Below the pieces are notes generated by a model. It was given only the letters and a program-made list of their open reading frames with translations, was not told where the DNA came from and did not search any database. This document shows, in pieces, positions 35,301 through 47,973 of a DNA stretch of 64,000 bases (its first letter is position 1; the number at the start of each line of letters is the position of its first letter). The position numbers and the translations under genes were made by a program. Origin of the DNA: Tetragonia tetragonoides (lineage: Eukaryota; Streptophyta; Magnoliopsida; Caryophyllales; Aizoaceae); the NCBI GenBank assembly GCA_038025085.1, contig CM076140.1, positions 27,250,501-27,314,500 of the forward strand, written 5' to 3'.

Positions 35301-35828
35301 TATGATGTTTACAAGTACAAACAAGCTTCAACTCAAGCTTTTGAATCCATTTACGCGTTTTAAAAGCTCATACGAGTAAGGTGAAAGAGATTTTGAGTTC
35401 TTTTTTGTTGTATATTAAGAGAAAGCATCCAAATATTTTGTTTGCATTCATTTGAGTGTGAAACTACACCTAGGATGTTTACAAGTACAAACAAGCTTCA
35501 ACTCAAGCTTTTGAATGCATTTACGCGTTTTAACAGCTCTTACGACTAGGGTGATAGAGATTGAGTTCTTTTGTGTTGTATATTAAGAGAAAGCACCCAA
35601 ATGTTTTGTTTGCATTCATTTGAGTATGAAACTACACCAAGAATGTTTTAAAGTGCAAACAAGCTTCAACTCAAGGTTTTGAATGCATTTACGCGTTTTA
35701 AAAGCTCATACGAGTAGGGTGAAAGAGATTTGAGTTCTTTTGTGTTTAATATTAAGAGAAAGCATCCAAATACATTTATTGGATTCACTTGTTTGTGAAA
35801 CTACACCTAGGATGTTTACAAGTACAAA
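32351..35828. repeat. Irregular satellite between blocks B and its relative
   Basis: These are ordinary monomers without a clear long-range copy in phase. A 28-bp duplication of aagagaaagcaccaaatgtt occurs at 33023 and 33051, around a ttaatatact motif. A one-monomer (169-bp) duplication with gaatccaaatac and aagcctcaactc lies at about 33902 and 34071. The marker ccttggatgtttactag at 34960 is the first of six copies that recur to the end of the window. Confidence 0.8.
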
Positions 35829-37900
35829 CAAGGTTCAACTCAAGCTTTTGAATGCATTTACGCGTTTTAAAAGCTCATACGAGTAGGGTGAAAGAGATTT
35901 GAGTTCTTTTGTGTTGTAGATTAAGAGAAAGCATACAAATACTTTGTTTGCATTCATTTGAGTGTGAAACTACACCTATGATGTTTACAAGTACAAACAA
36001 GCTTCAACTCAAGCTTTTGAATGCATTTACGCGTTTTAACAGCTCTTACGACTAGGGTGATAGAGATTGAATTCTTTTGTGTTGTATATTAAGAGAAAGC
36101 ACCAAATGTTTTGTTTGCATTCATTTGTGTATGAATCTACACCAAGAATGTTTCCAATTGCAAACAAGCTTCAACTCAAGCTTTTGAATGCATTTACGCG
36201 TTTTAAAAGCTCATACGAGTAGGGTGAAAGAGATTTGAATTCTTTTGTGTTGTATATTAAGAGAAAGAATCCAAATACTTTGTTTGCATTCATTTGAGTG
36301 TGAAAACTACATCTAGGATGTTTACTACAAACAAGCCTCAACTCAAGCTTTTGAAGGCATTTACGCGTTTTAAAAGCTCATACGAATAGGGTGAAAGAGA
36401 TTTGAATTCTTTTGTGTTGTATATTAAGTGAAAGCATCCAAATACTTTGTTTGCATTCATATGAGTGTGAAAACTACATCTAGGATGTTTACAAGTACAA
36501 ACAAGCTTCAACTCAAGCTTTTGAATGCATTTACTCGTTTTAACAGCTCTTACGACTAGGGTGATAGAGATTGAGTTCTTTTGTGTTGTATATTAAGAGA
36601 AAGCACCGAAATGTTTTGCTTGCATTCATTTAAGTATGAAACCACACCTAGGATGTTTACAAGTGCAAACAAGCTTCAACTCAAGCTTTTGAATCCATTT
36701 ACGCGTTTTAAAAGCTCATACGAGTAGGGTGAAAGAGATTTTGAGTTCTTTTGTGTTGTATATTAAGAGAAAGCATCCAAATACTTTGTTTGCATTCATT
36801 TGAGTGTGAAACTACACCTAGGATGTTTACAAGTACAAACAAGCTTCAACTCAAGCTTTTGAATGCATTTAGGCGTTTTAAAAGCTCATACGATTAGGGT
36901 GAAAGAGATTTGAGTTCTTTTGTGTTTAATATTAAGAGAAAGCATCGAAATACATTGTTTGGATTCACTTGTGTGTGAAACTACACCTAGGAAGTTTACA
37001 AGTACAAACAAGCTTCAACTCAAGCTTTTGAATGCATTTACGCGTTTTAAAAGCTCATACGAGTAGGGTGAAAGAGATTTGAGTTCTTTTGTGTTTAATA
37101 TTAAGAGAAAGCATCGAAATACATTGTTTGGATTCACTTGTGTGTGAAACTACACCTAGGAAGTTTACAAGTACAAACAAGCTTCAACTCAAGCTTTTGA
37201 ATGCATTTACGCGTTTTAAAAGCTCATACGAGTAGGGTGAAAGAGATTTGAGTTGTTTTGTGTTGTATATTAAGAGAAAGCATCCAAATACTTTGTTTGC
37301 ATTCAATTGAGTGTGAAACTACACCTAGGATGTTTACAAGTACAAACAAGCTTCAACTCAAGCTTTTGAATGCATTTATGCGTTTTAAAAGCTCATTCGA
37401 GTAGGGTGAAAGAGATTTGAATTCTTTTGTGTTGTATATTAAGAGAAAGCATCCAAATACTTTGTTTGCATTCATTTGAGTGTGAAAACTACATCTAGGA
37501 TGTTTACAAGTACAAACAAGCTTCAACTCAAGCTTTTGAATGCATTTACTCGTTTTAACACCTCTTACGACTAGGGTGATAGAGATTGAGTTCTTTTGTG
37601 TTGTATATTAAGAGAAAGCACCCAAATGTTTTGTTTGCATTCATTTGAGTATGAAACCACACCTAGGATGTTTACAAGTACAAACAAGCTTCAACTCAAC
37701 CTTTTGAATGCATTTACTCGTTTTAACACCTCTTACGACTAGGGTGATAGAGATTGAGTTCTTTTGTGTTGTATATTAAGAGAAAGCACCCAATTGTTTT
37801 GTTTGAATTCATTTGAGTATGAAACCACACCTAGGATGTTTACAAGTACAAACAAGCTTCAAGTCAAGCTTTTGAATGCATTTACACGTTTTAAAAGCTC
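35829..37900. repeat. Block B relative, mosaic
   Basis: Starts with the caaggttcaactc variant (35829) and carries tttactacaaac (36321). It also has cacccaattgttttgtttg (37788), 1959 bases after the start, as in copy 2 (1958). In between it differs by two successive gcatcgaaatacattg monomers (36920s and 37090s), so it is a rearranged fourth copy. Confidence 0.75.
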
Positions 37901-39199
37901 ATACGAGTAGCGTGAAAGAGATTTTGAGTTCTTTTGTGTTGTATATTAAGAGAAAGCACCCAAATGTTTTGTTTGCATTCATTTGAGTATGAAACTACAC
38001 CAAGAATGTTTTAAAGTGCAAACAAGCTTCAACTCAAGGTTTTGAATGCATTTACGCGTTTCAAAAGCTCATACGAGTAGGGTGAAAGAGATTTTGAGTT
38101 CTTTTGTGTTGTATTCTAAGAGAAAGCATACAAATACTTTGTTTGCATTCAATTGAGTGTGAAACTACACCTAGGAAGTTTACAAGTACAAACAAGCTTC
38201 AACTCAAGCTTTTGAATCCATTTACGCGTTTTAAAAGCTCATACGAGTAGGGTGAAAGAGATTTTGAGTTCTTTTGTGTTGTATATTAAGAGAAAGCATC
38301 CAAATACTTTGTTTGCATTCATTTGAGTGTGAAACTACACCTAGGATGTTTACAAGTACAAACAAGCTTCAACTCAAGCTTTTGAATGCATTTACGCGTT
38401 TTAAAAGCTCATACGTGTAGGGTGAAAGAGATTTGAGTTCTTTTGTGTTGTATATTAAGAGAAAGCATCCAAATACTTTGTTTGCATTCAATTGAGTGTG
38501 AAACTACACCTCTGATGTTTACAAGTACAAACAAGCTTCAACTCAAGCTTTTGAATGCATTCACGCGTTTTAACAGCTCTTACGACTAGGGTGATAGAGA
38601 TTGAATTCGTTTGTGTTGTATTTTAAGAGAAAGCCCCAAAAGTTTTGTTTGCATTCATTTGAGTATGAAACTACATCAAGAATGTTTCAAATTGCAAACA
38701 AGCTTCAACTCAAGCTTTTGAATGCATTTACGCGTTTTAAAAGCTCATACGAGTAGGGTGAAAAAGATTTGAATTCTTTTGTGTTGTATATTAAGAGAAA
38801 GAATCCAAATACTTTGTTTGCATTCATTTGAGTGTGAAAACTACATCTAGGATGTTTACTACAAACAAGCCTCAACTCAAGCTTTTGAAGGCATTTACGC
38901 GTTTTAAAAGCTCATACGAATAGGGTGAAAGAGATTTGAATTCTTTTGTGTTGTATATTAAGTGAAAGCATCCAAATACTTTGTTTGCATTCATATGAGT
39001 GTGAAAACTACATCTAGGATGTTTACAAGTACAAACAAGCTTCAACTCAAGCTTTTGAATGCATTTACTCGTTTTAACAGCTCTTACGACTAGGGTGATA
39101 GAGATTGAGTTCTTTTGTGTTGTATATTAAGAGAAAGCACCGAAATGTTTTGCTTGCATTCATTTAAGTATGAAACCACACCTAGGATGTTTACAAGTG
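37901..39199. repeat. Satellite joining the block B relative to the right-hand array
   Basis: These are intact monomers. The 3-bp deletion marker tttactacaaac recurs at 38855 (2534 bases, 15 monomers, after 36321). The rare cgtgtaggg variant appears at 38414, and again at 39425 within the next block. Pieces of earlier blocks are joined here, and no gene is seen. Confidence 0.7.
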
Positions 39200-41466
39200 C
39201 AAACAAGCTTCAACTCAAGCTTTTGAATCCATTTACGCGTTTTAAAAGCTCATACGAGTAGGGTGAAAGAGATTTTGAGTTCTTTTGTGTTGTATATTAA
39301 GAGAAAGCATCCAAATACTTTTTTTGCATTCATTTGAGTGTGAAACTACACCTAGGATGTTTACAAGTACAAACAAGCTTCAACTCAAGCTTTTGAATGC
39401 ATTTACGCGTTTTAAAAGCTCATACGTGTAGGGTGAAAGAGATTTGAGTTCTTTTGTGTTGTATATTAAGAGAAAGCATCCAAATACTTTGTTTGCATTC
39501 AATTGAGTGTGAAACTACACCTAGGATGTTTACAAGTACAAACAAGCTTCAACTCAAGCTTTTGAATGCATTCACGCGTTTTAACAGCTCTTACGACTAG
39601 GGTGATAGAGATTGAATTCGTTTGTGTTGTATTTTAAGAGAAAGCACCAAAAGTTTTGTTTTCATTCATTTGAGTATGAAACTACATCAAGAATGTTTCA
39701 AATTGCAAACAAGCTTCAACTCAAGCTTTTGAATGCATTTACGCGTTTTAAAAGCTCATACGAGTAGGGTGAAAGAGATTTGAATTCTTTTGTGTTGTAT
39801 ATTAAGAGAAAGCATCCAAATACTTTGTTTGCATTCATTTGAGTGTGAAAACTACATCTAGGATGTTTACAAGTACAAACAAGCTTCAACTCAAGGTTTT
39901 GAATGCATTTACTCGTTTTAACACCTCTTACGACTAGGGTGATAGAGATTGAGTTCTTTTGTGTTGTATATTAAGAGAAAGCACCCAAATGTTTTGTTTG
40001 CATTCATTTGAGTATGAAACCACACCTAGGATGTTTACAAGTACAAACAAGCTTCAACTCAACCTTTTGAATGCATTTACTCGTTTTAACACCTCTTACG
40101 ACTAGGGTGATAGAGATTGAGTTCTTTTGTGTTGTATATTAAGAGAAAGCACCCAAATGTTTTGTTTGCATTCATTTGAGTATGAAACCACACCTAGGAT
40201 GTTTACAAGTACAAACAAGCTTCAAGTCAAGCTTTTGAATGCATTTACACGTTTTAAAAGCTCATACGAGTAGCGTGAAAGAGATTTTTAGTTCTTTTGT
40301 GTTGTATATTAAGAGAAAGCATACAAATACTTTGTTTGCATTCAATTGAGTGTGAAACTACGCCTAGGATGTTTACAAGTACAAACAAGCTTCAACTCAA
40401 GCTTTTGAATGCATTGACGCGTTTTAACAGCTCTTACGACTAGGGTGATAGAGATTGAGTTCTTTTGTGTTGTATATTAAGAGAAAGCACCCAAATGTTT
40501 TGTTTGCATTCATTTGAGTATGAAACTACACCAAGAATGTTTTAAAGTGCAAACAAGCTTCAACTCAAGGTTTTGAATGCATTTACGCGTTTTAAAAGCT
40601 CATACGAGTAGGGTGAAAGAGATTTGAGTTCTTTTGTGTTTAATATTAAGAGAAAGCATCCAAATACATTGTTTGGATTGACTTGTGTGTGAAACTACAC
40701 CTAGGAAGTTTACAAGTACAAACAAGCTTCAACTCAAGCTTTTGAATGCATTTACGCGTTTTAAAAGCTCTTACGACTAGGGTGAAAGAGATTTGAGTTC
40801 TTTTGTGTTGTATATTAAGAGAAAGCATCCAAATACTTTGTTTGCATTCATTTGAGTATGAAACCACACCAAGAATGTTTACAAGTACAAACAAGCTTCA
40901 ACTCAAGCTTTTGAATGCATTTACGCGTTTTAAAAGCTCATAGGAGTAGGGTGAAAGAGATTTGAATTCTTTTTTGTTGTATATTAAGAGAAAGTATCCA
41001 AATACTTTTTTTGCATTCATATGAGTGTGAAAACTACATCTAGGATGTTTACAAGTACAAACAAGCTTCAACTCAAGCTTTTGAATGCATTTACTCGTTT
41101 TAACAGCTCATACTAGTAGGGTGATAGTGATTGAGTTCTTTTGTGTTTTATATTAAGAGAAAGCACCCAAATGTTTTGTTTGCATTCATTTGAGTATGAA
41201 ACCACACCTAGGATGTTTACAAGTACAAACAAGCTTCAACTCAAGCTTTTGAATGCATTTACGCGTTTTAAAAGCTCATAGGAGTAAGGTGAAAGAGATT
41301 TGAATTCTTTTGTGTTATATATTAAGAGAAAGCTTCCAAATACTTTGTTTGCATTTATATGAGTGTGAAAACTACATCTAGGATGTTTACAAGTACAAAC
41401 AAGCTTCAACTCAAGCTTTTGAATGCATTTACTCGTTTTAACAGCTCATAGTAGTAGGGTGATAGA
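39200..41466. repeat. Partial higher-order unit, duplicated at 45707-47973
   Basis: Matches the downstream sequence at a constant offset of about 6507. Checked landmarks are gaatccatttacgcg (39224 and 45731), cgtgtaggg (39425 and 45931) and the cluster of gcatccaaatacatt with ggattgacttg (40661 and 47168). Similarity begins near 39201, just right of a mismatch at 39199. This is the tail of the unit that precedes unit 1. Confidence 0.85.
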
Positions 41467-44126
41467 GATCGAGTTCTTTCGTGTTGTTTATTAAGAGAAA
41501 GCACCCAAATGTTTTGTTTGCATTCGTTTGAGTATGAAACTAAACCAAGAATATTTTAAAGTGCAAACAAGTTTCAACTCAAGGTTTTGAATGCATTTAC
41601 GCGTTTTAAAAGCTCATACGAGTAGGGTGAAAGAGATTTTGAGTTCTGTTGTGTTGTATATTAAGAGAAAGCATCCAAATACTTTGTTTGCATTCAATTG
41701 AGTGTGAAACTACACCTAGGATGTTTACAAGTACAAACAAGCTTCAACTCAAGCTTTTGAATGCATTTACGCGTTTTTAAAGCTCATAGGAGTAGGGTGA
41801 AAGAGATTTGAATTCTTTTGTGTTGTATATTAAGAGAAAGCATCCAAATACTTTGTTTGCATTCATTTGAGTGTGAAAACTACATCTAGGATGTTTAAAA
41901 GTACAAACAAGCTTCAAGTCAAGCTTTTGAATGCATTTATTCGTTTTAACACCTCTTACGACTAGGGTAATGGAGATTGAGTTCTTTTGTGTTGTATATT
42001 AAGAGAAAGCACCCAAATGTTTTGTTTGCATTCATTTGAGTATGAAACTACACCAAGAATGTTTTAAAGTGCAAACAAGCTTCAACTCAAGGTTTTGAAT
42101 GCATTTACGCGTTTTAAAAGCTCATACGAATAGGGTGAAAGAGATTTGAATTCTTTTGTGTTGTATATTAAGAGAAAGCATCCAAATACTTTGTTTGCAT
42201 TCATTTGAATGTTGAAACTACATCTAGGATGTTTACAAGTACAAACAAGCTAGAACTCAAGCTTTTGAATGCATTTACGCGTTTTAAAAGCTCATACGAC
42301 TAGGGTGATAGAGATTGAGTTCTTTTGTGTTGTATATTAAGAGAAAGCACCCAAATGTTTTGTTTGCATTCATTTGAGTATGAAACCACACCTTGGATGT
42401 TTACTAGTACAAACAAGCTTCAACTCAAGCTTTTGAATGCACTTACACGTTTTAAAAGCCCATACGAGTAGGGTGAATGAGATTTTGAGTTCTTTTTCGT
42501 TGTATATTAAGAGAAAGCGTCCAAATACTTTGTTTGCATTCATATGAGTGTGAAAACTACATCTAGGATGTTTACAAGTACAAACAAACTTCAACTCAAG
42601 CTTTTGAATGCATTTACTCGTTTTAACAGCTCTTACGACTAGGGTGATAGAGATTGAGTTCTTTTGTGTTGTATATTAAGAGAAAGCACCCAAATGATTT
42701 GTTTGCATTCATTTGAGTATGAAACCACACCTAGGATGTTTACAAGTACAAACAAGCTTCAACTCAAGCTTTTGAATGCATTTACGCGTTTTAAAAGCTC
42801 ATACGAGTAAGGTGAAAGAGATTTTGAGTTCTTTTTTGTTGTATATTAAGAGAAAGCATCCAAATATTTTGTTTGCATTCATTTGAGTGTGAAACGACAC
42901 CTAGGATGTTTACAAGTACAAACAAGCTTCAACTCAAGCTTTTGAATGCATTTACGCGTTTTAACAGCTCTTACGACTAGGGTGATAGAGATTGAGTTCT
43001 TTTGTGTTGTATATTAAGAGAAAGCACCCAAATGTTTTGTTTGCATTCATTTGAGTATGAAACTACACCAAGAATGTTTTAAAGTGCAAACAAGCTTCAA
43101 CTCAAGGTTTTGAATGCATTTACGCGTTTTAAAAGCTCAGACAAATAGGGTGAAAGAGATTTGAGTTCCTTTGTGTTGTATATTAAGAGAAAGCATACAA
43201 ATACTTTGTTTGCATTCATTTGAGTGTGAAACTACACCTATGATGTTTACAAGTACAAACAAGCTTCAACTCAAGCTTTTGAATGAATTTACGCGTTTTA
43301 AAAGCTCATAAGAGTAGGGTGAAAGTGATTTGAATTCTTTTGTGTTGTATATTAAGAGAAAGCATCCAAATATTTTGTTTGCATTCATATGAGTGTGAAA
43401 ACTACATCTAGGATGTTTACAAGTACAAACAAGCTTCAACTCATGCTTTTGAATGCATTTACTCGTTTTAACAGCTCATACTAGTAGGGTGATAGAGATT
43501 GAGTTCTTTTGTGTTGTATATTAAGAGAAAGCACCCAAATGTTTTGTTTGCATTCATTTGAGTATGAAACCACACCTAGGATGTTTACAAGTACAAACAA
43601 GCTTCAACTCAAGCTTTTGAATGCATTTACGCGTTTTAAAAGCTCATACGAGTAGGGTGACAGAGATTTTGAGTTCTTTTGTGTTGTATATCAAGAGAAA
43701 GCATCCAAATACTTTGTTTGCATTCAATTGAGTGTGAAACTACACCTAGGATGTTTACAAGTACAACCAAGCTTCAATTGAAGCTTTTGAATGCATTTAG
43801 GCTTTTTGAAAGCTCATACAAGTAGGGTGAAAGAGATTTGAGTTCTTTTGTGTTGTATATTAAGAGAAAGCATCCAAATACTTTGTCTGCATTCAATTGA
43901 GTGTGAAACTACACCTAGGATGTTTACAAGTACAAACAAGCTTCAACTCAAGCTTTTGAATGCATTTACGCGTTTTAACAGCTCTTGCGACTAGGGTGAT
44001 AGAGATTGAGTTCTTTTGTGTTGTATATTAAGAGAAATCTCCCAAATGTTTTGTTTGCATTCATTTGAGTATGAAACTACACCAAGAATGTTTGAAAGTG
44101 CAAACAAGCTTCAACTCAAGGTTTTC

Positions 44127-44150
44127 AATGCATTTATTTGTGTGTGAAAC
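44127..44150. other. Truncated 73-bp monomer junction (first of four)
   Basis: Caatgcattta is followed directly by tttgtgtgtgaaac, skipping about 96 bases of the normal monomer. The same join occurs at 51140, 56124 and 60771, with steps of 7013, 4984 and 4647. It is a unique tag for the unit and explains why unit lengths are not whole multiples of 169. Confidence 0.9.
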
Positions 44151-44767
44151 TACACCAAGGATGTTTACAAGTACAAACAAGCTTCGACTCAAGGTTTTGA
44201 ATGCATTTACGCGTTTTAAAAGCTCATAACGAGTAGGGTGAAAGAGATTTGATTTCTTTTGTGTTGTATATTAAGAGAAAGCATCCAAATACTTTGTTTG
44301 CATTCATTTAAGTGTGAAAACTACATCTAGGATGTTTACAAGTACAAACAAGCTTCAACTCAAGCTTTTGAATGCATTTACGCGTTTTAAGAGCTCTTAC
44401 GACTAGGGTGATAGAGATTGAGTTCTTTGGTGTTGTATATTAAGAGAAAGCACCCAAATGTTTTGTTTGCATTCATATGAGTGTGAAACCACACCTAGGA
44501 TGTTTACAAGTACAAACAAGCTTCTACTCATGCTTTTGAATGCATTTACGCGTTTTAAAAGCTCATACGAGTAGGGTGAAAGAGATTTTGAGTTCTTTTG
44601 TATTGTATGTATATCAAGAGAAAGCATCCAAATACTTTGTTTGCATTCATTTGAGTGTGAAAACTACATCTAGGATGTTTACAAGTACAAACAAGCTTCA
44701 ACTCAAGCTTTTGAATGCATTTACGCGTTTTAAAAGCTCATACGAGTAGGGTGAAAGAGATTTGAAT

Positions 44768-44794
44768 TCTTTTGTGTGTGAAACTACACCTAAG
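44768..44794. other. Chimeric monomer junction (first of four)
   Basis: Tcttttgtg runs into tgtgaaactacacctaag, replacing the normal ttgtatattaag. A piece from the far end of the monomer has been copied in, with TGTG as shared bases at the join. Further copies start at 51781, 56765 and 61412. Copy 1 continues gtgaaag and the others agaaag. Confidence 0.88.
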
Positions 44795-47700
44795 TGAAAG
44801 CACAAAATGTTTTGTTTGCATTAATTTGAGTATGAAACTACACCAAGAGTGTTCTAAATTGCAAACAAGCTTCAACTCAAGCTTTTGAATGCATTTACGC
44901 GTTTTAAAAACTCATACGAGTACGGTGAAAGAGATTTGAATTCTTTTGTGTTGTATATTAAGAGAAAGCACCCAAATGTTTTGTTTGCATTCATTTGAGT
45001 ATGAAACCACACCTAGGATGTTTACAAGTACAAACAAGCTTCAACTCAAGGTTTTGAATGCATTTTCGCGTTTAAAAAGCTCATAACGAATAGGGTGAAA
45101 ATGATTTGAGTTCTTTTGTGTTGTATATTAAGAGACAGCATCCAAATACTTTGTTTGCTATCATTTGAGTGTGATACTACACCTAGGATGTTTACAAGTA
45201 CAAACAAGCTTCAACTCAAGCTTTTCAATGCATTTACGCGTTTTAACAGCTCTTACGACTAGGTGATAGAGATTGAGTTCTTTTGTGTTGTGTATTAAGA
45301 GAAAGCACCCAAATGTTTTGTTTGCATTCATTTGAGTATGAAACTACACCAAAAATGTTTTAAAGTGCAAACAAGCTTCGACTCAAGCTTTTGAACGCAT
45401 TTACGCGTTTTAAAAGTTCATACGAGTAGGGTGAAAGAGATTTGAGTTCTTTTGTGTTGTATATTAAGAGAAAGCACCCAAATGTTTTGTTTGCATTCAT
45501 TTGAGTATGAAACTACACCAAGAATGTTTTAAAGTGCAAACAAGCTTCAACTCAAGGTTTTGAATGCATTTACGCGTTTTAAAAGCTCATACGAATTGGG
45601 TGAAAGAGATTTGAGTTCTTTTGTGTTGTATATTAAGAGAAAGCATACAAATACTTTGTTTGCATTCAATTGAGTGTGAAACTACACCTAGGATGTTTAC
45701 AAGTACAAACAAGCTTCAACTCAAGCTTTTGAATCCATTTACGCGTTTTAAAAGCTCATACGAGTAGGGTGAAAGAGATTTTGAGATCTTTTGTGTTGTA
45801 TATTAAGAGAAAGCATCCAAATACTTTGTTTGCATTCATTTGAGTGTGAAACTACACCTAGGATGTTTACAAGTACAAACAAGCTTCAACTCAAGCTTTT
45901 GAATGCATTTACGCGTTTTAAAAGCTCATACGTGTAGGGTGAAAGAGATTTGAGTTCTTTTGTGTTGTATATTAAGAGAAAGCATCCAAATACTTTGTTT
46001 GCATTCAATTGAGTGTGAAACTACACCTAGGATGTTTACAAGTACAAACAAGCTTCAACTCAAGCTTTTGAATGCATTCACGCGTTTTAACAGCTCTTAC
46101 GACTAGGGTGATAGAGATTGAATTCGTTTGTGTTGTATTTTAAGAGAAAGCACCAAAAGTTTTGTTTTCATTCATTTGAGTATGAAACTACATCAAGAAT
46201 GTTTCAAATTGCAAACAAGCTTTCAACTCAAGCTTTTGAATGCATTTACGCGTTTTAAAAGCTCATACGAGTAGGGTGAAAGAGATTTGAATTCTTTTGT
46301 GTTGTATATTAAGAGAAAGCATCCAAATACTTTGTTTGCATTCATTTGAGTGTGAAAACTACATCTAGGATGTTTACAAGTACAAACAAGCTTCAACTCA
46401 AGCTTTTGAATGCATTTACTCGTTTTAACACCTCTTACGACTAGGGTGATAGAGATTGAGTTCTTTTGTGTTGTATATTAAGAGAAAGCACCCAAATGTT
46501 TTGTTTGCATTCATTTGAGTATGAAACCACACCTAGGATGTTTACAAGTACAAACAAGCTTCAACTCAACCTTTTGAATGCATTTACTCGTTTTAACACC
46601 TCTTACGACTATGGTGATAGAGATTGAGTTCTTTTGTGTTGTATATTAAGAGAAAGCACCCAAATGTTTTGTTTGCATTCATTTGAGTATGAAACCACAC
46701 CTAGGATGTTTACAAGTACAAACAAGCTTCAAGTCAAGCTTTTGAATGCATTTACACGTTTTAAAAGCTCATACGAGTAGCGTGAAAGAGATTTTTAGTT
46801 CTTTTGTGTTGTATATTAAGAGAAAGCATACAAATACTTTGTTTGCATTCAATTGAGTGTGAAACTACCCCTAGGATGTTTACAAGTACAAACAAGCTTC
46901 AACTCAAGCTTTTGAATGCATTTACGCGTTTTAACAGCTCTTACGACTAGGGTGATAGAGATTGAGTTCTTTTGTGTTGTATATTAAGAGAAAGCACCCA
47001 AATGTTTTGTTTGCATTCATTTGAGTATGAAACTACACCAAGAATGTTTTAAAGTGCAAACAAGCTTCAACTCAAGCTTTTGAATGCATTTACGCGTTTT
47101 AAAAGCTCATACGAGTAGGGTGAAAGAGATTTGAGTTCTTTTGTGTTTAATATTAAGAGAAAGCATCCAAATACATTTTTTGGATTGACTTGTGTGTGAA
47201 ACTACACCTAGGAAGTTTACAAGTACAAACAAGCTTCAACTCAAGCTTTTGAATGCATTTACGCGTTTTAAAAGCTCTTACGACTAGGGTGAAAGAGATT
47301 TGAGTTCTTTTGTGTTGTATATTAAGAGAAAGCATCCAAATACTTTGTTTGCATTCATTTGAGTATGAAACCACACCAAGAATGTTTACAAGTACAAACA
47401 AGCTTCAACTCAAGCTTTTGAATGCATTTACGCGTTTTAAAAGCTCATAGGAGTAGGGTGAAAGAGATTTGAATTCTTTTTTGTTGTATATTAAGAGAAA
47501 GTATCCAAATACTATTTTTGCATTCATATGAGTGTGAAAACTACATCTAGGATGTTTACAAGTACAAACAAGCTTCAACTCAAGCTTTTGAATGCATTTA
47601 CTCGTTTTAACAGCTCATACTAGTAGGGTGATAGTGATTGAGTTCTTTTGTGTTTTATATTAAGAGAAAGCACCCAAATGTTTTGTTTGCATTCATTTGA

Positions 47701-47973
47701 GTATGAAACCACACCTAGGATGTTTACAAGTACAAACAAGCTTCAACTCAAGCTTTTGAATGCATTTACGCGTTTTAAAAGCTCATAGGAGTAAGGTGAA
47801 AGAGATTTGAATTCTTTTGTGTTATATATTAAGAGAAAGCTTCCAAATACTTTGTTTGCATTTATATGAGTGTGAAAACTACATCTAGGATGTTTACAAG
47901 TACAAACAAGCTTCAACTCAAGCTTTTGAATGCATTTACTCGTTTTAACAGCTCATAGTAGTAGGGTGATAGA

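Larger units (their letters stand above)
41467..47973. repeat. Higher-order repeat unit 1 (6507 bp)
   Basis: Units are phased on the rare gatcgagttctttcgtg variant, found at 41467, 47974, 53131, 58113 and 62929. Unit 1 holds ccttggatgtttactag (42391), the truncated monomer (44127) and the chimeric junction (44768). Its length fits 38 full monomers plus a 73-bp truncated monomer and a 6-bp gain. It has about 11 more monomers after the chimeric junction than the later units. Confidence 0.87.

Noticed and set aside
44540..44749. Plus-strand 69-codon frames repeated at 44540, 51553, 56537 and 61184
   Set aside because: Same cause: a chance open frame across a monomer with a small length change, copied with the higher-order unit.
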